Positions 25,869 to 35,009 of a stretch of DNA of 64,000 bases are shown here, piece by piece; the stretch's first letter is position 1; each line of letters begins with the position of its first letter. The DNA lies in assembly GCA_009838845.1 (NCBI GenBank), contig VXRD01000124.1, positions 62,001 to 126,000 of the forward strand. Reading direction: 5' to 3'. The notes under the pieces were generated by a model, which saw only the letters and a program-made list of their open reading frames with translations, did not search any database and was not told the origin of the DNA. The DNA is from Gemmatimonadota bacterium (GTDB taxonomy: Bacteria > Latescibacterota > UBA2968). The position numbers were made by a program, and so were the translations under genes.

Positions 25869-26921
25869 TCAGTGGTCAATTACCGCGCTGCCGAGACAGA
25901 GGTCGCCATCGTAAAATACAGCGAATTGTCCGGGTGCAATGCCGGAATCTTTTTCTGCTATGGTTACGGATAAGCGGTTGTCGTCTGTTGCTTCGATTTC
26001 GCAGTGGATCAGTTCTGGGCCATGACGCAGTTTCAATTGCAGGGCGGTTTTGTCAGGTGGTTCTGCTATCCAATTGGGTTTTGTGGCGACAAATTGGTTC
26101 CGCGATGTGTTCTTGTGCTTCGTGGCGTGGGATACATAGATGATGTTGCGCTCAATATCTTTTTGTACGACGTACCAGGGTCCTCCGCTCAATCCCAAGC
26201 CATACCGCTGTCCGATTGTGTAATAATAGTAGCCCCGATGGGGTCCCAGGATTTGTCCGGTTTCTCTGTCGATAATATCGCCTTTTTTTTCGCCCAGGTG
26301 AAATGCGATAAAATCGGGGTATCTGATTTTGCCCAGGAAACATATTCCCTGGCTGTCTTTTCGCGCTTGATTTGGCAGGTTAAAATCTCGCGCGAGTTGG
26401 CGCACTTCGCTTTTCATCATGTTTCCGATGGGAAATAATGCCCGCGCGACCTGCGATTGATACATGCCGGATAAGAAGTAGGTCTGATCTTTGATGGGGT
26501 CGGGTGCGCGTTTTAGATGATAAGTTCCGTTGCTCTGTGCGATTTGGGCGTAGTGTCCGGTTGCCACTTTTTCATAGCTGCTGTCTATGTGGTCAAAGAA
26601 TGCGCCGAATTTGATCCGCTGGTTGCAAAATATATCTGGGCTGGGTGTGCGTCCAGCGCGCAATTCGTCGAGGGCATAAGATACGACGCGTTCGAGGTAT
26701 TCCGATTGCAGGGAGATTACTTCAAGCGGAACATCGAGTTGATCGCATACGGCACGGACAAATTTCAGGTCGGCTTCCCAGGGACATTCCCCTAAGAAAG
26801 CGAGTTCGTCTTCGAGCCATACTTTTAAGTAAAATGCCGTCAGATCGTGGCCTTCATTTTTTAATATGTTCAAAGCCACCGAACTATCGACACCACCGGA
26901 GATGAGAGCGGCGATTTTCAT
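25869..26921 (-). CDS. mnmA: tRNA-specific 2-thiouridylase MnmA
   Basis: 350 residues with the N-type ATP-pyrophosphatase loop SGGVDSSVAL at the N-terminus, GHYAQI and KDQTYFLSGM (tRNA/ATP binding), and the two catalytic Cys in the usual places (IFCNQRIKFG near 104 and GICFLGK near 202). The C-terminal beta domain ends with APGQFAVFYDGDLCLGSAVI. It puts sulfur on U34 of the tRNAs for Lys, Glu and Gln. It is the upstream member of a run with the ankyrin and deacetylase genes. Confidence 0.95.
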   Translation of the reverse strand: MKIAALISGGVDSSVALNILKNEGHDLTAFYLKVWLEDELAFLGECPWEADLKFVRAVCDQLDVPLEVISLQSEYLERVVSYALDELRAGRTPSPDIFCNQRIKFGAFFDHIDSSYEKVATGHYAQIAQSNGTYHLKRAPDPIKDQTYFLSGMYQSQVARALFPIGNMMKSEVRQLARDFNLPNQARKDSQGICFLGKIRYPDFIAFHLGEKKGDIIDRETGQILGPHRGYYYYTIGQRYGLGLSGGPWYVVQKDIERNIIYVSHATKHKNTSRNQFVATKPNWIAEPPDKTALQLKLRHGPELIHCEIEATDDNRLSVTIAEKDSGIAPGQFAVFYDGDLCLGSAVIDH

Positions 26922-26951
26922 GTTTTTGTCTTTTATAGTGGTTTTAGCTCA

Positions 26952-27779
26952 TCACACCAATGCAGGTCCAGGGATACGATTCCATTCGAGCTCTTCACAA
27001 TCGCCTTCGTAAATGGGCATTAGAGGCGCGATTTTGCGAATAGCTTTTTCAGACCAGTGATCTGGAATCGGGTGCCGGTTCGCCAGGCGGGCGCGCATGC
27101 CGTTGGGCAGTTCGTTGTATATCGGGTGGTACCACAGTGTGATGACTGTCCGCCGCTGATCCGTTTTATTGGCGTGTGCGCTGTGCAATAACCGCGAATC
27201 GCCGATGACCAGGTCGCCAGCACGCACGGGAACATCGCGCTCGTCGGGATACGACTGATAGGCCGGATGGTCCGGATCGGATACGCGCCGCAAATCTTCG
27301 GTGTGTGCTTCGGGAGTTATGTCGTGCAGGGGATGTCGGTTCAAATGCGAGCCTTCGATTAACCTTAAACACCCGTTTTCACGCGAGGTATTTACGAGAT
27401 AGTACATCAAAAATACCTGCTGTGGCAGGGGCTCGTAGCTGATGGGATCATTCCATCCCCACCAATCTTGATGCCAGAATAGGGGTGGGCTGTGCGGGGG
27501 TTTGCTGATTATATAGCCTGATGAAAAGGTGGGGTGATCAAAGCCCATTTCTCTCAGAGCATTGAGTGCCTTGGTCCAGGTGACCAATTCGGCAAAAAAG
27601 TCATCATTGTAAATGCTGATCAGACTTCCCGTTGATTTCTGTGCTTCAAAATACTCGGCATCTTGCGCGTCTAACAGGCAATTGGACACCGCGTTTGTCC
27701 GCTCAACCATTTCAGGGGTGAGCACATTTTCAAATACACAGAATCCATCTTGAATTAACTGTTCGCGTTTGGAAGACAT
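26952..27779 (-). CDS. Phytanoyl-CoA dioxygenase (PhyH) family, Fe(II)/2-oxoglutarate oxygenase
   Basis: 275 residues. The iron-binding facial triad is visible as HQD in PLFWHQDWWGWND (about 117-119) and the distal His in DSRLLHSAHANKTDQRR, with Arg for 2-oxoglutarate just after it. ENGCLRLIEGSHLNRHPLHD is the usual PhyH core. No signal peptide. It is one of three PhyH genes in the window; the substrate cannot be read and may be an alkyl acid, an ectoine-like or a sugar compound. Same strand as the following mnmA with a 30-base gap. Confidence 0.88.
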   Translation of the reverse strand: MSSKREQLIQDGFCVFENVLTPEMVERTNAVSNCLLDAQDAEYFEAQKSTGSLISIYNDDFFAELVTWTKALNALREMGFDHPTFSSGYIISKPPHSPPLFWHQDWWGWNDPISYEPLPQQVFLMYYLVNTSRENGCLRLIEGSHLNRHPLHDITPEAHTEDLRRVSDPDHPAYQSYPDERDVPVRAGDLVIGDSRLLHSAHANKTDQRRTVITLWYHPIYNELPNGMRARLANRHPIPDHWSEKAIRKIAPLMPIYEGDCEELEWNRIPGPALV

Positions 27780-27798
27780 TGTATTCCTTAACGTTCGG

Positions 27799-29160
27799 TC
27801 AGGCTACGCGTTGTAGCATTTCGTTTACCTGGTAGCGCAGTCGGCTGTGTTCATGGTTTTGCATTGCTTTTAGCAATGGCATTACCTGTGCATCGTCAAC
27901 GCGGTCCATGTGTTCCAGGGCTGTTAGTGCGTTGAAGCCGACAAAAGGCTCGGCGTCTTTTAGTGCTGTGAGCAAGTCATCGCGGGCGATTTCGGCAGCT
28001 TTGCTCCAGATGGTCAATGCGCGCGTGGCATTGTGGCGTACCCAGTCGTCGCGGTCTGAGAGTGCGCTGCGAATAGCGGGTAGCGCGTTGAGGGCCGGTA
28101 AGCCAATGTCGCCCAGGGTATCTGCAGCTGTTGCGCGCACCCAGTCGTCCGAGTGTGTCAATGCACGGACGACTGGATCTACCGCGTACCTACCTGTTGC
28201 TGATAGTGCTGCGGGTACTTGTTCTCGAAGTGCTTCATCTGGTCCCAGCAATACGTCCATCAATGTGGGCACTGCGCGGTTGCCCAATCGCCCCAGGGCG
28301 TATGTCGCATCTATCACGACACCTGGATCATCGCTGTTCAGGTTGTGCATCATGTCATCTACGGAGACAGGTGCGTCATCATCCCATTCAGGCAGGGGTT
28401 CACCGCGCATCCAGCGCCACATAAATTCCCATACGTGGGGATGACGCAGTAATACGTCGGATGGATGATCGGGTTCTATCCGATGTGCAAGGGTGTCGAA
28501 ATCGGGATCAAAATCCGATGCGGCCTGCCAACTCGGCGCTGTTGGTTCTTCGGTGCGTTTGAACAAGAATTTCATCATGTACCGATCACGGTTGCTTGTG
28601 TTGCTGGATACGCGATGGAACAAATCAAAATGTACGAGCAATACATCGCCGGGATCGACAACCGCAAATGGGAATTCGTAATCGAACTCATTTTTGGGTT
28701 TCGCGCTGTAATACTGCGTTCCGGGAAGCACGCCAGTGGGTCCCATTTCAATCGGCGTCTGGTGCGGATAACAAATCGCCATTACGGTTCGCGGGCGATG
28801 GTGACGCCGCCACGGTCGACTCCAGCCGGCGAAGCGACGCGTTGAACCGTCCTGGTGAAAATTTCGGCCTTCTGTACCTGCGGTGTTGCGATGGCAATGT
28901 CTGTGGCAGTGCATCACATAAGAATCGCCGAGGAGGCTCGATAGCGCGCCGACCATTGCTTCGTCATCAAAAATTTCGCGCAATCCCGGTGCGGCGTGCA
29001 ATATGTCATTGCCCGGGTTTCCCTCTGCCATGGCTTTTTTTGCATCTGTCAGTATTTGTGCGTGGATATGCGGCGCGACATTTGTTTTGACGACGCAATA
29101 TCCCCGCGCTATGAAATGCAATATCGCCTCGTCGTTTAATAAATGTGATTGTTCAGCCAC
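27799..29160 (-). CDS. PhyH dioxygenase with C-terminal HEAT-repeat domain
   Basis: 453 residues. The first ~220 are a PhyH oxygenase (FHQDGSTRR with the HxD pair, MGPTGVLPGTQYYS, VHFDLFHRVSSN with the distal His). From ~280 to the end are about five HEAT/armadillo-type repeats (VVIDATYALGRLG, LREQVPAALSATG, VRATAADTLGDIG, VRHNATRALTIW). The fusion suggests the oxygenase is docked to a protein partner or acts on a protein. It lies 19 bases upstream of another PhyH gene in the same direction and is divergent from the MR/MLE gene across a 97-base spacer. Confidence 0.88.
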   Translation of the reverse strand: MAEQSHLLNDEAILHFIARGYCVVKTNVAPHIHAQILTDAKKAMAEGNPGNDILHAAPGLREIFDDEAMVGALSSLLGDSYVMHCHRHCHRNTAGTEGRNFHQDGSTRRFAGWSRPWRRHHRPRTVMAICYPHQTPIEMGPTGVLPGTQYYSAKPKNEFDYEFPFAVVDPGDVLLVHFDLFHRVSSNTSNRDRYMMKFLFKRTEEPTAPSWQAASDFDPDFDTLAHRIEPDHPSDVLLRHPHVWEFMWRWMRGEPLPEWDDDAPVSVDDMMHNLNSDDPGVVIDATYALGRLGNRAVPTLMDVLLGPDEALREQVPAALSATGRYAVDPVVRALTHSDDWVRATAADTLGDIGLPALNALPAIRSALSDRDDWVRHNATRALTIWSKAAEIARDDLLTALKDAEPFVGFNALTALEHMDRVDDAQVMPLLKAMQNHEHSRLRYQVNEMLQRVA

Positions 29161-29257
29161 GGCTGCCTCCTGTTAAATTTTTTGTTAGAAATTAGCAGGT
29201 TTCCGTCCTATTTTCATATCTGCCCGTATTTTTTACAATACACCCCAGGAGCCGCAA

Positions 29258-30463
29258 ATGAAAATTACCGATATTACCTGCGATATTCTCTCTACCGCTC
29301 GCCAGCAGGGTGCGACGCGATATGAAGATACCGCAGGATTAAAATTTCCGCAAGTCGCGCCCCAATCCACAGAGACCTTTCCCGGTAGAGCCGATACGCG
29401 ACATCTCTGTGTCTATCCTTCGGGGCGTTCGACAGCGCTTATTCGCGTGCATACAGATAACGGTATTGAGGGCATTGGCGAAGCCCACGCTCCGGCTGCG
29501 CCCCGCGTTGTCAAAACGATTGTGGAAGATTTGTTGAGTCCTGTGCTCATGGGGGAGGATCCGCGCTCAATCGATGTCTTGTGGGAGCGCATGTTTTCGA
29601 CGATGCGCCTGCGCTCTCATACGCAGGGGTTTACGCTGGAGGCGATTGCGGGGATCGATATCGCGCTTTGGGATATACGCGGTAAGTATTACAACGAACC
29701 CATCTGGCGGTTGCTCGGCGGTGCTTATCGCTTGCAAATTCCCGTGTATTCATCGGGGACGCCGGGTCAGACTATTGAATCTCGTTGCGAGGGGATTGAA
29801 AGGGTTCTGGATGAAGGCTTTTCTGTGGTGAAAACGTCCTGTGGACGAGGGACGATAGACGAACAAATGCACGTTGTCAGCGAGATGTCCCGCGCTGTGG
29901 GAGATCGCGGCAAGTTGCTTGTTGATGCGCACGGCGGATTCGATATTAAAGATGCTCTTCGCTTTGTCCGATTGCTCGAAGATCTCGGCAATGTAGAATG
30001 GTTTGAAGATGCTCTGTTGCCCGAAGATCATCAGGGGTATCGGCAGCTGACCCAATCGACTTCTGTTCGAATCGCTGTTGGGGAGACGGACTGCAACCGC
30101 TATGTTGTGCGAGACCGGTTGCTGAACGAGGAATGCGATCTCATTCTGCCGGATGTTTGTCGGGCCGGGGGTATTTCTGAGACGCTGCGTATTGCACAAT
30201 TGGCCGATGTGTTTGGCGTCTCATGGGCGTCTCATGTGAGTACCAGTACTCCCGTTCATCTCATGGCGGGTCTGCATGTCGGCGCGGCGACACCCAATTG
30301 CTTTATTTCTGAATGTCCCAGTGGTTTTGCGCGCGGGCCTTTTGGCAACGGGCTTCTTACAGAACCTTTGTCGCTTGAAAATGGGCATATTACTTTGAGT
30401 GAAAAACCCGGTTTGGGTATTACGCTTAATGAAGATGCTGTTGCTCGGCTGATTTTATCATAA
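29258..30463 (+). CDS. Mandelate racemase/muconate lactonizing enzyme (enolase superfamily)
   Basis: 401 residues. The barrel metal ligands are seen as Asp in LLVDAHGGF, Glu in VEWFEDALLPE and Glu in AVGETDCN; SHVSTSTPVH carries the candidate catalytic His near the end of the barrel. FSVVKTSCGRG is at the place of the usual KxK motif, but only one Lys is present, so the enzyme is more like a His-dependent sugar-acid dehydratase (mandelate racemase subgroup) than an MLE (inference). A ribosome site AGGAG precedes ATG 29258. Its neighbours suggest a sugar-acid step in glycan catabolism. Confidence 0.88.
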   Translation: MKITDITCDILSTARQQGATRYEDTAGLKFPQVAPQSTETFPGRADTRHLCVYPSGRSTALIRVHTDNGIEGIGEAHAPAAPRVVKTIVEDLLSPVLMGEDPRSIDVLWERMFSTMRLRSHTQGFTLEAIAGIDIALWDIRGKYYNEPIWRLLGGAYRLQIPVYSSGTPGQTIESRCEGIERVLDEGFSVVKTSCGRGTIDEQMHVVSEMSRAVGDRGKLLVDAHGGFDIKDALRFVRLLEDLGNVEWFEDALLPEDHQGYRQLTQSTSVRIAVGETDCNRYVVRDRLLNEECDLILPDVCRAGGISETLRIAQLADVFGVSWASHVSTSTPVHLMAGLHVGAATPNCFISECPSGFARGPFGNGLLTEPLSLENGHITLSEKPGLGITLNEDAVARLILS

Positions 30464-30466
30464 ATA

Positions 30467-30497
30467 AAAACTGCCGCGCAATAAGCACGACAGTTTT
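30467..30497. terminator. Bidirectional terminator between convergent genes
   Basis: AAAACTG-c-CG and CG-a-CAGTTTT form a nine-pair stem with one mismatch and an A-run/T-run at its ends. It sits between the end of the forward MR/MLE gene (30463) and the end of the reverse purT gene (30523), so it can serve both. Confidence 0.6.
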
Positions 30498-30522
30498 ATA
30501 CATTACAAACCAGAAGAGTCTC

Positions 30523-31704
30523 TCAGAGCGAGATACTGACCGCCTTTGCTCCCGCTTTTGCCTTTTTGCGCGCTTCTTGCAGTGTTGCGCCTCTCGCGAG
30601 GACGACTCCCATTCGCCGTTCCCCCTGTACTTCGGGTTTGCCAAATAAGCGGATTTCTGTATCGGATTCGGCGAGTGCTGCGCTCAGGTTGCCGAATTGC
30701 ACCTGTTGTGAATGTCCTTCTACCAGGATTACATGCGAAGCCGAGGGACCGTGGTGTTTGATGTTTGGCACTGGCAATCCCAGGATTGCCCGCGCATGCA
30801 GGGCAAATTCAGACAGGTCTTGCGAGATCATGGTTACCATGCCCGTGTCATGTGGGCGGGGTGATACTTCGCTGAAGTAGATGTCGTCGCCTTTTACAAA
30901 TAATTCTACTCCAAATATGCCGCGGCCACCCAGTGCGTCGGTGATGGCCTTGCCCATCCGTTGTGATTCTGCAAGTGCGGCCTCGCTCATTGGTTGTGGT
31001 TGCCACGATTCGTGATAGTCGCCATCTACCTGCCGATGTCCTATTGGCGCGCAAAAACTCGTGCCTCCTTCATAGCGCAGGGTCAATAGCGTAATTTCAT
31101 AATCAAAATCTACAAATCCTTCTACGATGACCGCATCTGCGCCTCCGCGCGCTCCTTCCTGTGCATAGGTCCACGATTTTTCGGCGGTGGCCATGTTTTT
31201 TACGGTGCTTTGTCCCTTGCCCGATGAACTCATGATTGGTTTTATGACACACGGTACGCCGATTTCCCGAACTGCTGCGCGGTATTCTTCTAAATTTGAC
31301 GCAAACCGGTAAGGTGAGGTCTTTAGTCCCAGTTCTTCGGCGGCTAACCGACGGATGCCTTCGCGGTTCATTGTCAGGCGAGCCGCTCTGGCTGTTGGGA
31401 TTACTGTGAATCCTTCGCTTTCCAATTCGATGAGTGTGTCTGTGGCGATTGCCTCAATTTCGGGCACGATTAAGTCGGGCTGTTCTTTTTTTATGACTTT
31501 GCGCAGGGCAGCTCCATCCAGCATGGTAATGACATGCGACCGATGCGCTACTTGCATCGCGGGCGCATTGGCGTAGCGATCTACGGCGATTACTTCAACG
31601 CCATAGCGCTGGAGTTCAATGACAACTTCTTTTCCCAATTCGCCAGAGCCACACATGAGTACTTTGGTTGCGGTGGGTGAAAGCGGTGTTCCAATGATTG
31701 GCAT
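30523..31704 (-). CDS. purT: Formate-dependent phosphoribosylglycinamide formyltransferase PurT
   Basis: 393 residues, ATP-grasp enzyme. Motifs of Pur[11 protein letters not shown] then [12 protein letters not shown] at the N-terminus, [11 protein letters not shown] (ATP-binding loop), [42 protein letters not shown]. It makes formyl-GAR from GAR, formate and ATP in purine synthesis, an alternative to PurN. It follows the DUF433 gene by 13 bases. Confidence 0.95.
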   Translation of the reverse strand: MPIIGTPLSPTATKVLMCGSGELGKEVVIELQRYGVEVIAVDRYANAPAMQVAHRSHVITMLDGAALRKVIKKEQPDLIVPEIEAIATDTLIELESEGFTVIPTARAARLTMNREGIRRLAAEELGLKTSPYRFASNLEEYRAAVREIGVPCVIKPIMSSSGKGQSTVKNMATAEKSWTYAQEGARGGADAVIVEGFVDFDYEITLLTLRYEGGTSFCAPIGHRQVDGDYHESWQPQPMSEAALAESQRMGKAITDALGGRGIFGVELFVKGDDIYFSEVSPRPHDTGMVTMISQDLSEFALHARAILGLPVPNIKHHGPSASHVILVEGHSQQVQFGNLSAALAESDTEIRLFGKPEVQGERRMGVVLARGATLQEARKKAKAGAKAVSISL

Positions 31705-31717
31705 ATATTCCTTTCAT

Positions 31718-31912
31718 TCATTTAAAAGCTGCATATTGTAATGCCTCGTGTATGTCTTCTGCCTCTAAATAGGGATATGCCTTGAGTATGGTTTCTTCGG
31801 TTTCGTGAGATGCCAGAAGTCCCAAAAGACGCGACACGGGAAAGCGCATCCCTCGAATACAAGGCTTACCGCCAAATACGTTGGGATCAGTTGTAATACG
31901 TGTAAATTTCAT
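31718..31912 (-). CDS. DUF433 domain protein
   Basis: 64 residues with the DUF433 signature FGGKPCIRGMRFPVSRLLGLLASHETEETILKAYPYLEAEDIHEALQYA in slightly shortened form (helix-turn-helix-like). Such proteins are usually VapB45-type antitoxins next to a DUF5615 PIN-like toxin. No such toxin is found nearby; purT follows 13 bases downstream. It may be a solitary antitoxin relic or a DNA-binding protein. The upstream gap 31913-31980 is AT-rich and likely contains its promoter, though I cannot fix the elements. Confidence 0.85.
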   Translation of the reverse strand: MKFTRITTDPNVFGGKPCIRGMRFPVSRLLGLLASHETEETILKAYPYLEAEDIHEALQYAAFK

Positions 31913-31980
31913 GGCACCTCCGTTTTATCCCTGCTGTGCTCCTACTATTTAATTCATATTAATTCATACAACAGCTATCT

Positions 31981-33018
31981 CTATCCACTTAACACAACTA
32001 TCTCGCGGTCACTGCCCGATAGGGGTAGATCAACATAGGCTGCGTTTTTGTTATGAGAAGCGTGGAAAGCGACAATGGCTTCGAGTGTATGAACGGCTTC
32101 TTCGGGGTTATAAGAAAAGGGGACGCGATCATCCAGATAGGCGACGATTTCCGATACGGCGCGGTCCATTCCCGAATCGCTATCCTTATGGGGCGGCCAC
32201 TGTTCTGTTTCTCCAGTCCAGTATTCAAGTGTGATGCCTTTTGCCTCAATAATTGCTCGTCCCTTATGTCCGTTAATTTCCGTGCGCGGCGGTGCGGTGG
32301 AATAATCGGGTGCGCTCACTGTTACCATTAGTCCATCGTTCATACGCATGACGCCCCATCCTCCGGGATCGCGAAATTCATCGCCGCGACAATCTGGCTT
32401 TCCAGCCAGATCAAGCGTTGCAGAGACTGATTGGACGCGATGCCCGGTGAGCATCAAGAGGGCATCAATCGCATGGGTTCCCACATTGCCCAATCGTCCC
32501 GTCGGCCATTGGAGAGAAGCGGAAATAAGTGTGCCCAGTTTTCCTTCGGCAATTAGCGCGCTGAGCCGGCGATAATTGGGATCAAATCTTCGCTGATGGT
32601 TGAAGACCAATAATCCGTGTTTTTGTGCTTCGAGCATGTGTTGGGCATCTATTGCGGTCGTCGCCGCGGGTTTTTCGCAATAGATGACGGGAATTCCACG
32701 TTCGGCACAGGCTATGGCAATTTCCGCGTGGGTAGGGGTGTAGGTCGCTATGCTGACGATATCGAGTGTTTCGTTGGCGATCATTGTGCGCCAACTCTCA
32801 TAAGTTACAGCACCCGTGCGCGCTTCATAGCGCTCGCGTCGCCCCTGGTCGCGGCTTGATCCGGCCACGAGATCGATGTGCGGATGGTTTTGATACGCAA
32901 AAGTATGCGTGCCGTCCATACTGTCCACGCGCTGACCCAATACATCTCCTGAGACTTGATCTGCTCCGCCGATCATTCCCAGGCCGATTACCGCGGCTCG
33001 GTATGTTTTAGAAGACAT
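31981..33018 (-). CDS. Gfo/Idh/MocA-family oxidoreductase
   Basis: About 345 residues. N-terminal Rossmann motif AAVIGLGMIGGAD, the family motif IYCEKPAATT (about residue 100, Glu-Lys-Pro, with catalytic Lys) and the C-terminal substrate domain with GNVGTHAIDALLML, giving the family's active-site His. ATG 33018 is chosen: AGGAG lies 6-7 bases upstream. The gene begins 2 bases after the alpha/beta hydrolase stop, so the pair is co-translated. NAD(P)-dependent sugar or polyol oxidoreduction is likely; substrate unknown. Confidence 0.9.
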   Translation of the reverse strand: MSSKTYRAAVIGLGMIGGADQVSGDVLGQRVDSMDGTHTFAYQNHPHIDLVAGSSRDQGRRERYEARTGAVTYESWRTMIANETLDIVSIATYTPTHAEIAIACAERGIPVIYCEKPAATTAIDAQHMLEAQKHGLLVFNHQRRFDPNYRRLSALIAEGKLGTLISASLQWPTGRLGNVGTHAIDALLMLTGHRVQSVSATLDLAGKPDCRGDEFRDPGGWGVMRMNDGLMVTVSAPDYSTAPPRTEINGHKGRAIIEAKGITLEYWTGETEQWPPHKDSDSGMDRAVSEIVAYLDDRVPFSYNPEEAVHTLEAIVAFHASHNKNAAYVDLPLSGSDREIVVLSG

Positions 33019-33020
33019 TA

Positions 33021-33743
33021 TTACTCCTGTTTTGCAATCCAATTTATAACGGCCTGTATCATGGCGGGTGTTGCGTCATCGCTGAATACGTGATCTGCAC
33101 CGGGTAGTACTACCAGTTCTTTTGGTTCGTTGGTGTGTTCAAAGATTATCTGGGAGTCTTCAATGGGTACCACGTCGTCCTCTGTGCCGTGTACGAGCAA
33201 CCACGGGATCGAGATTTGAGACGCGCGATCTACGACGGTGTCAATCGCTGTCAGGTCGTCCATATATGCGCTGGATAGCGGGCAATCCGGGTCGTCCCAC
33301 ATGTTGCCTTCATCGGGGGTGACATCTCCAAATTCGCGCTGTGCAAATCCCTTTGTATCTACCATGCCCGCCAACGAGATGAGTTGTTGAATGCGCGTAT
33401 CTGTGCTCGCCCGCAATACTCCGACTGCGCCTCCCATGCTGTGTCCGGCATAACAGATTGTATATCCGTCCAGAACGTCCAGCACGGAACCCAGATCATC
33501 TACTTCTTTTGTTATGGTCGAATCTTCAAATCGGCCTTCTGAATCCCCATTGCCGGCAAAAGAGAAGCGCAGGACGTTGAGCCCTTCGGTCTCCAATGCT
33601 TGTGATAGCGCGACCAAAAATGGCCTGTCTTTGTTGCCGGTTACGCCGTGGCCCAGGACTACGATGTGTTTGCTTTCGGGATTTCCACTGTGAAAAGCAT
33701 AATCGAGTTTTTCGCCGTTTTTATTTCGGATTTCTCCAAACAT
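33021..33743 (-). CDS. Alpha/beta hydrolase (serine esterase type)
   Basis: 240 residues. Nucleophile elbow GHSMGG (CYAGHSMGGAVGV), Asp in VHGTEDDVVP and His in GADHVFS complete the triad; the N-terminal HGVTGNKDRPF shape gives the oxyanion region. No signal peptide. It is co-transcribed with a Gfo/Idh enzyme and, upstream, a fucosidase and sulfatases; a role in removing acyl groups from sugars is plausible but not shown. Confidence 0.9.
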   Translation of the reverse strand: MFGEIRNKNGEKLDYAFHSGNPESKHIVVLGHGVTGNKDRPFLVALSQALETEGLNVLRFSFAGNGDSEGRFEDSTITKEVDDLGSVLDVLDGYTICYAGHSMGGAVGVLRASTDTRIQQLISLAGMVDTKGFAQREFGDVTPDEGNMWDDPDCPLSSAYMDDLTAIDTVVDRASQISIPWLLVHGTEDDVVPIEDSQIIFEHTNEPKELVVLPGADHVFSDDATPAMIQAVINWIAKQE

Positions 33744-33761
33744 GATTTTCTCCAGCTATCT

Positions 33762-35000
33762 TTATTCAGGTGCTTCGTCAAATTCGAGTTTTACTACTAT
33801 TACGGTGTTGGTCAGTTCATTTACTGGCAGGTTTTGCAACCGCAAATAGGGTTTGTGTTCTATGTGATTGGTCGGTACCAGATCCACTGTGAAATCCACA
33901 GGTTTACCTGTGTTTAGTAATGCGGCACTTTTTGGTGCGACGGCAATGGGATCGAGTTTTACGCCGCTTGTTCGCGGGTCGTTTACCAAGTGTACGTAGA
34001 TCACATTGTCCCGTCGCGTCAATAATATATCGCGATTGCGCGTCAGGTGCGACGCGGGTTCTACGTCTTTGACCGCTTCTTCCACGGCGCGATACCATTT
34101 TCCTATGCGTTTCAAGATGCGTTTAGATGTTTCTGGAATCGTTCCGTCGGGTTTGGGGCCTACGTTGAGTAAGTAGTTTGCGTCGCGCGCGAGATACCGA
34201 TCAATGCTCCGTATCAAATGGCGATCTGTATAATAATCCTCATCTACCCGATAGCCCCAGCTTTCAATTCCCACGGACTGACACGCTTCGGTCAGTCGAT
34301 CAAATGACTGCTGGGTATCTATGCCTTGCACATGATCGCGCTCGGGCGTTCCAAAATCACCGGGGTCAAATCCCCGATTGTTGATTACTGCCGCGGGTTG
34401 TAGCGACCGAATCATCGCGTTGATAGATGGATCGAAGTGTTCATCCACGTTCATATCCCACCAGAATGCGTGCAATTTTCCGTAATGGGTACACAATTCC
34501 CATACCTGCGCCTTCAGAAATTCGAGGTATTTCATCAAGTCGGGATCATCTCCAGGCTTGGGTTGGGGCAGTTCGTGATGTCGTCCCTGATTGGGGTAAT
34601 TGGGGTGGTGCCAGTCGGCAATTGAATAATAAAAGCCCAGGGGGAAGTTGCGCTTGTGACACGCATCGGCGAGCATTGCCATCAGGTCTTTTCCGTACGG
34701 CGTATTCATTGTGTTGAATGCCGTGTGCGCTGTATCCCACAAGCAGAATCCATCGTGGTGTTTGGTTGTGACGATGATGTATTGCATCTCGGCTTCTTCT
34801 GCGAGATCTAACCACGCGTCGGGATTGAAGTTTGTGGGATTCCACTGCTCGGCTAATTTCACGTATTCATTTGCGGGCATGCGTCCGCGCCATTGATGCT
34901 GTTCTTGCCATCCGGGGATTGCGTAAATTCCCCAGTGGACGAACATACCAAATCGCTTTTCCAAAAACCAATCGCGTTCATCGCCAAATTGAGTTGCCAT
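33762..35000 (-). CDS. Alpha-L-fucosidase, GH29
   Basis: 412 residues with clear GH29 features: RFGMFVHWGIYAIPGW at the N-terminus, TTKHHDGFCLWDT, KDLMAMLADACHKRNF-type barrel segment, YYSIADWHHPNY and AFWWDMNVDEH, in which the Asp of WWDMN is the expected nucleophile. No signal peptide is visible, so it is probably cytoplasmic and acts on imported oligosaccharides. It lies between the sulfatase and alpha/beta hydrolase genes in a reverse-strand run, which fits breakdown of fucose-containing, often sulfated, glycans. Confidence 0.92.
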   Translation of the reverse strand: MATQFGDERDWFLEKRFGMFVHWGIYAIPGWQEQHQWRGRMPANEYVKLAEQWNPTNFNPDAWLDLAEEAEMQYIIVTTKHHDGFCLWDTAHTAFNTMNTPYGKDLMAMLADACHKRNFPLGFYYSIADWHHPNYPNQGRHHELPQPKPGDDPDLMKYLEFLKAQVWELCTHYGKLHAFWWDMNVDEHFDPSINAMIRSLQPAAVINNRGFDPGDFGTPERDHVQGIDTQQSFDRLTEACQSVGIESWGYRVDEDYYTDRHLIRSIDRYLARDANYLLNVGPKPDGTIPETSKRILKRIGKWYRAVEEAVKDVEPASHLTRNRDILLTRRDNVIYVHLVNDPRTSGVKLDPIAVAPKSAALLNTGKPVDFTVDLVPTNHIEHKPYLRLQNLPVNELTNTVIVVKLEFDEAPE

Positions 35001-35009
35001 TCAATACCT

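Noticed and set aside
31718-31912. Toxin-antitoxin pair
   Set aside because: Only the DUF433 half is present; the neighbours are purT and a Gfo/Idh gene, with no PIN-like toxin.
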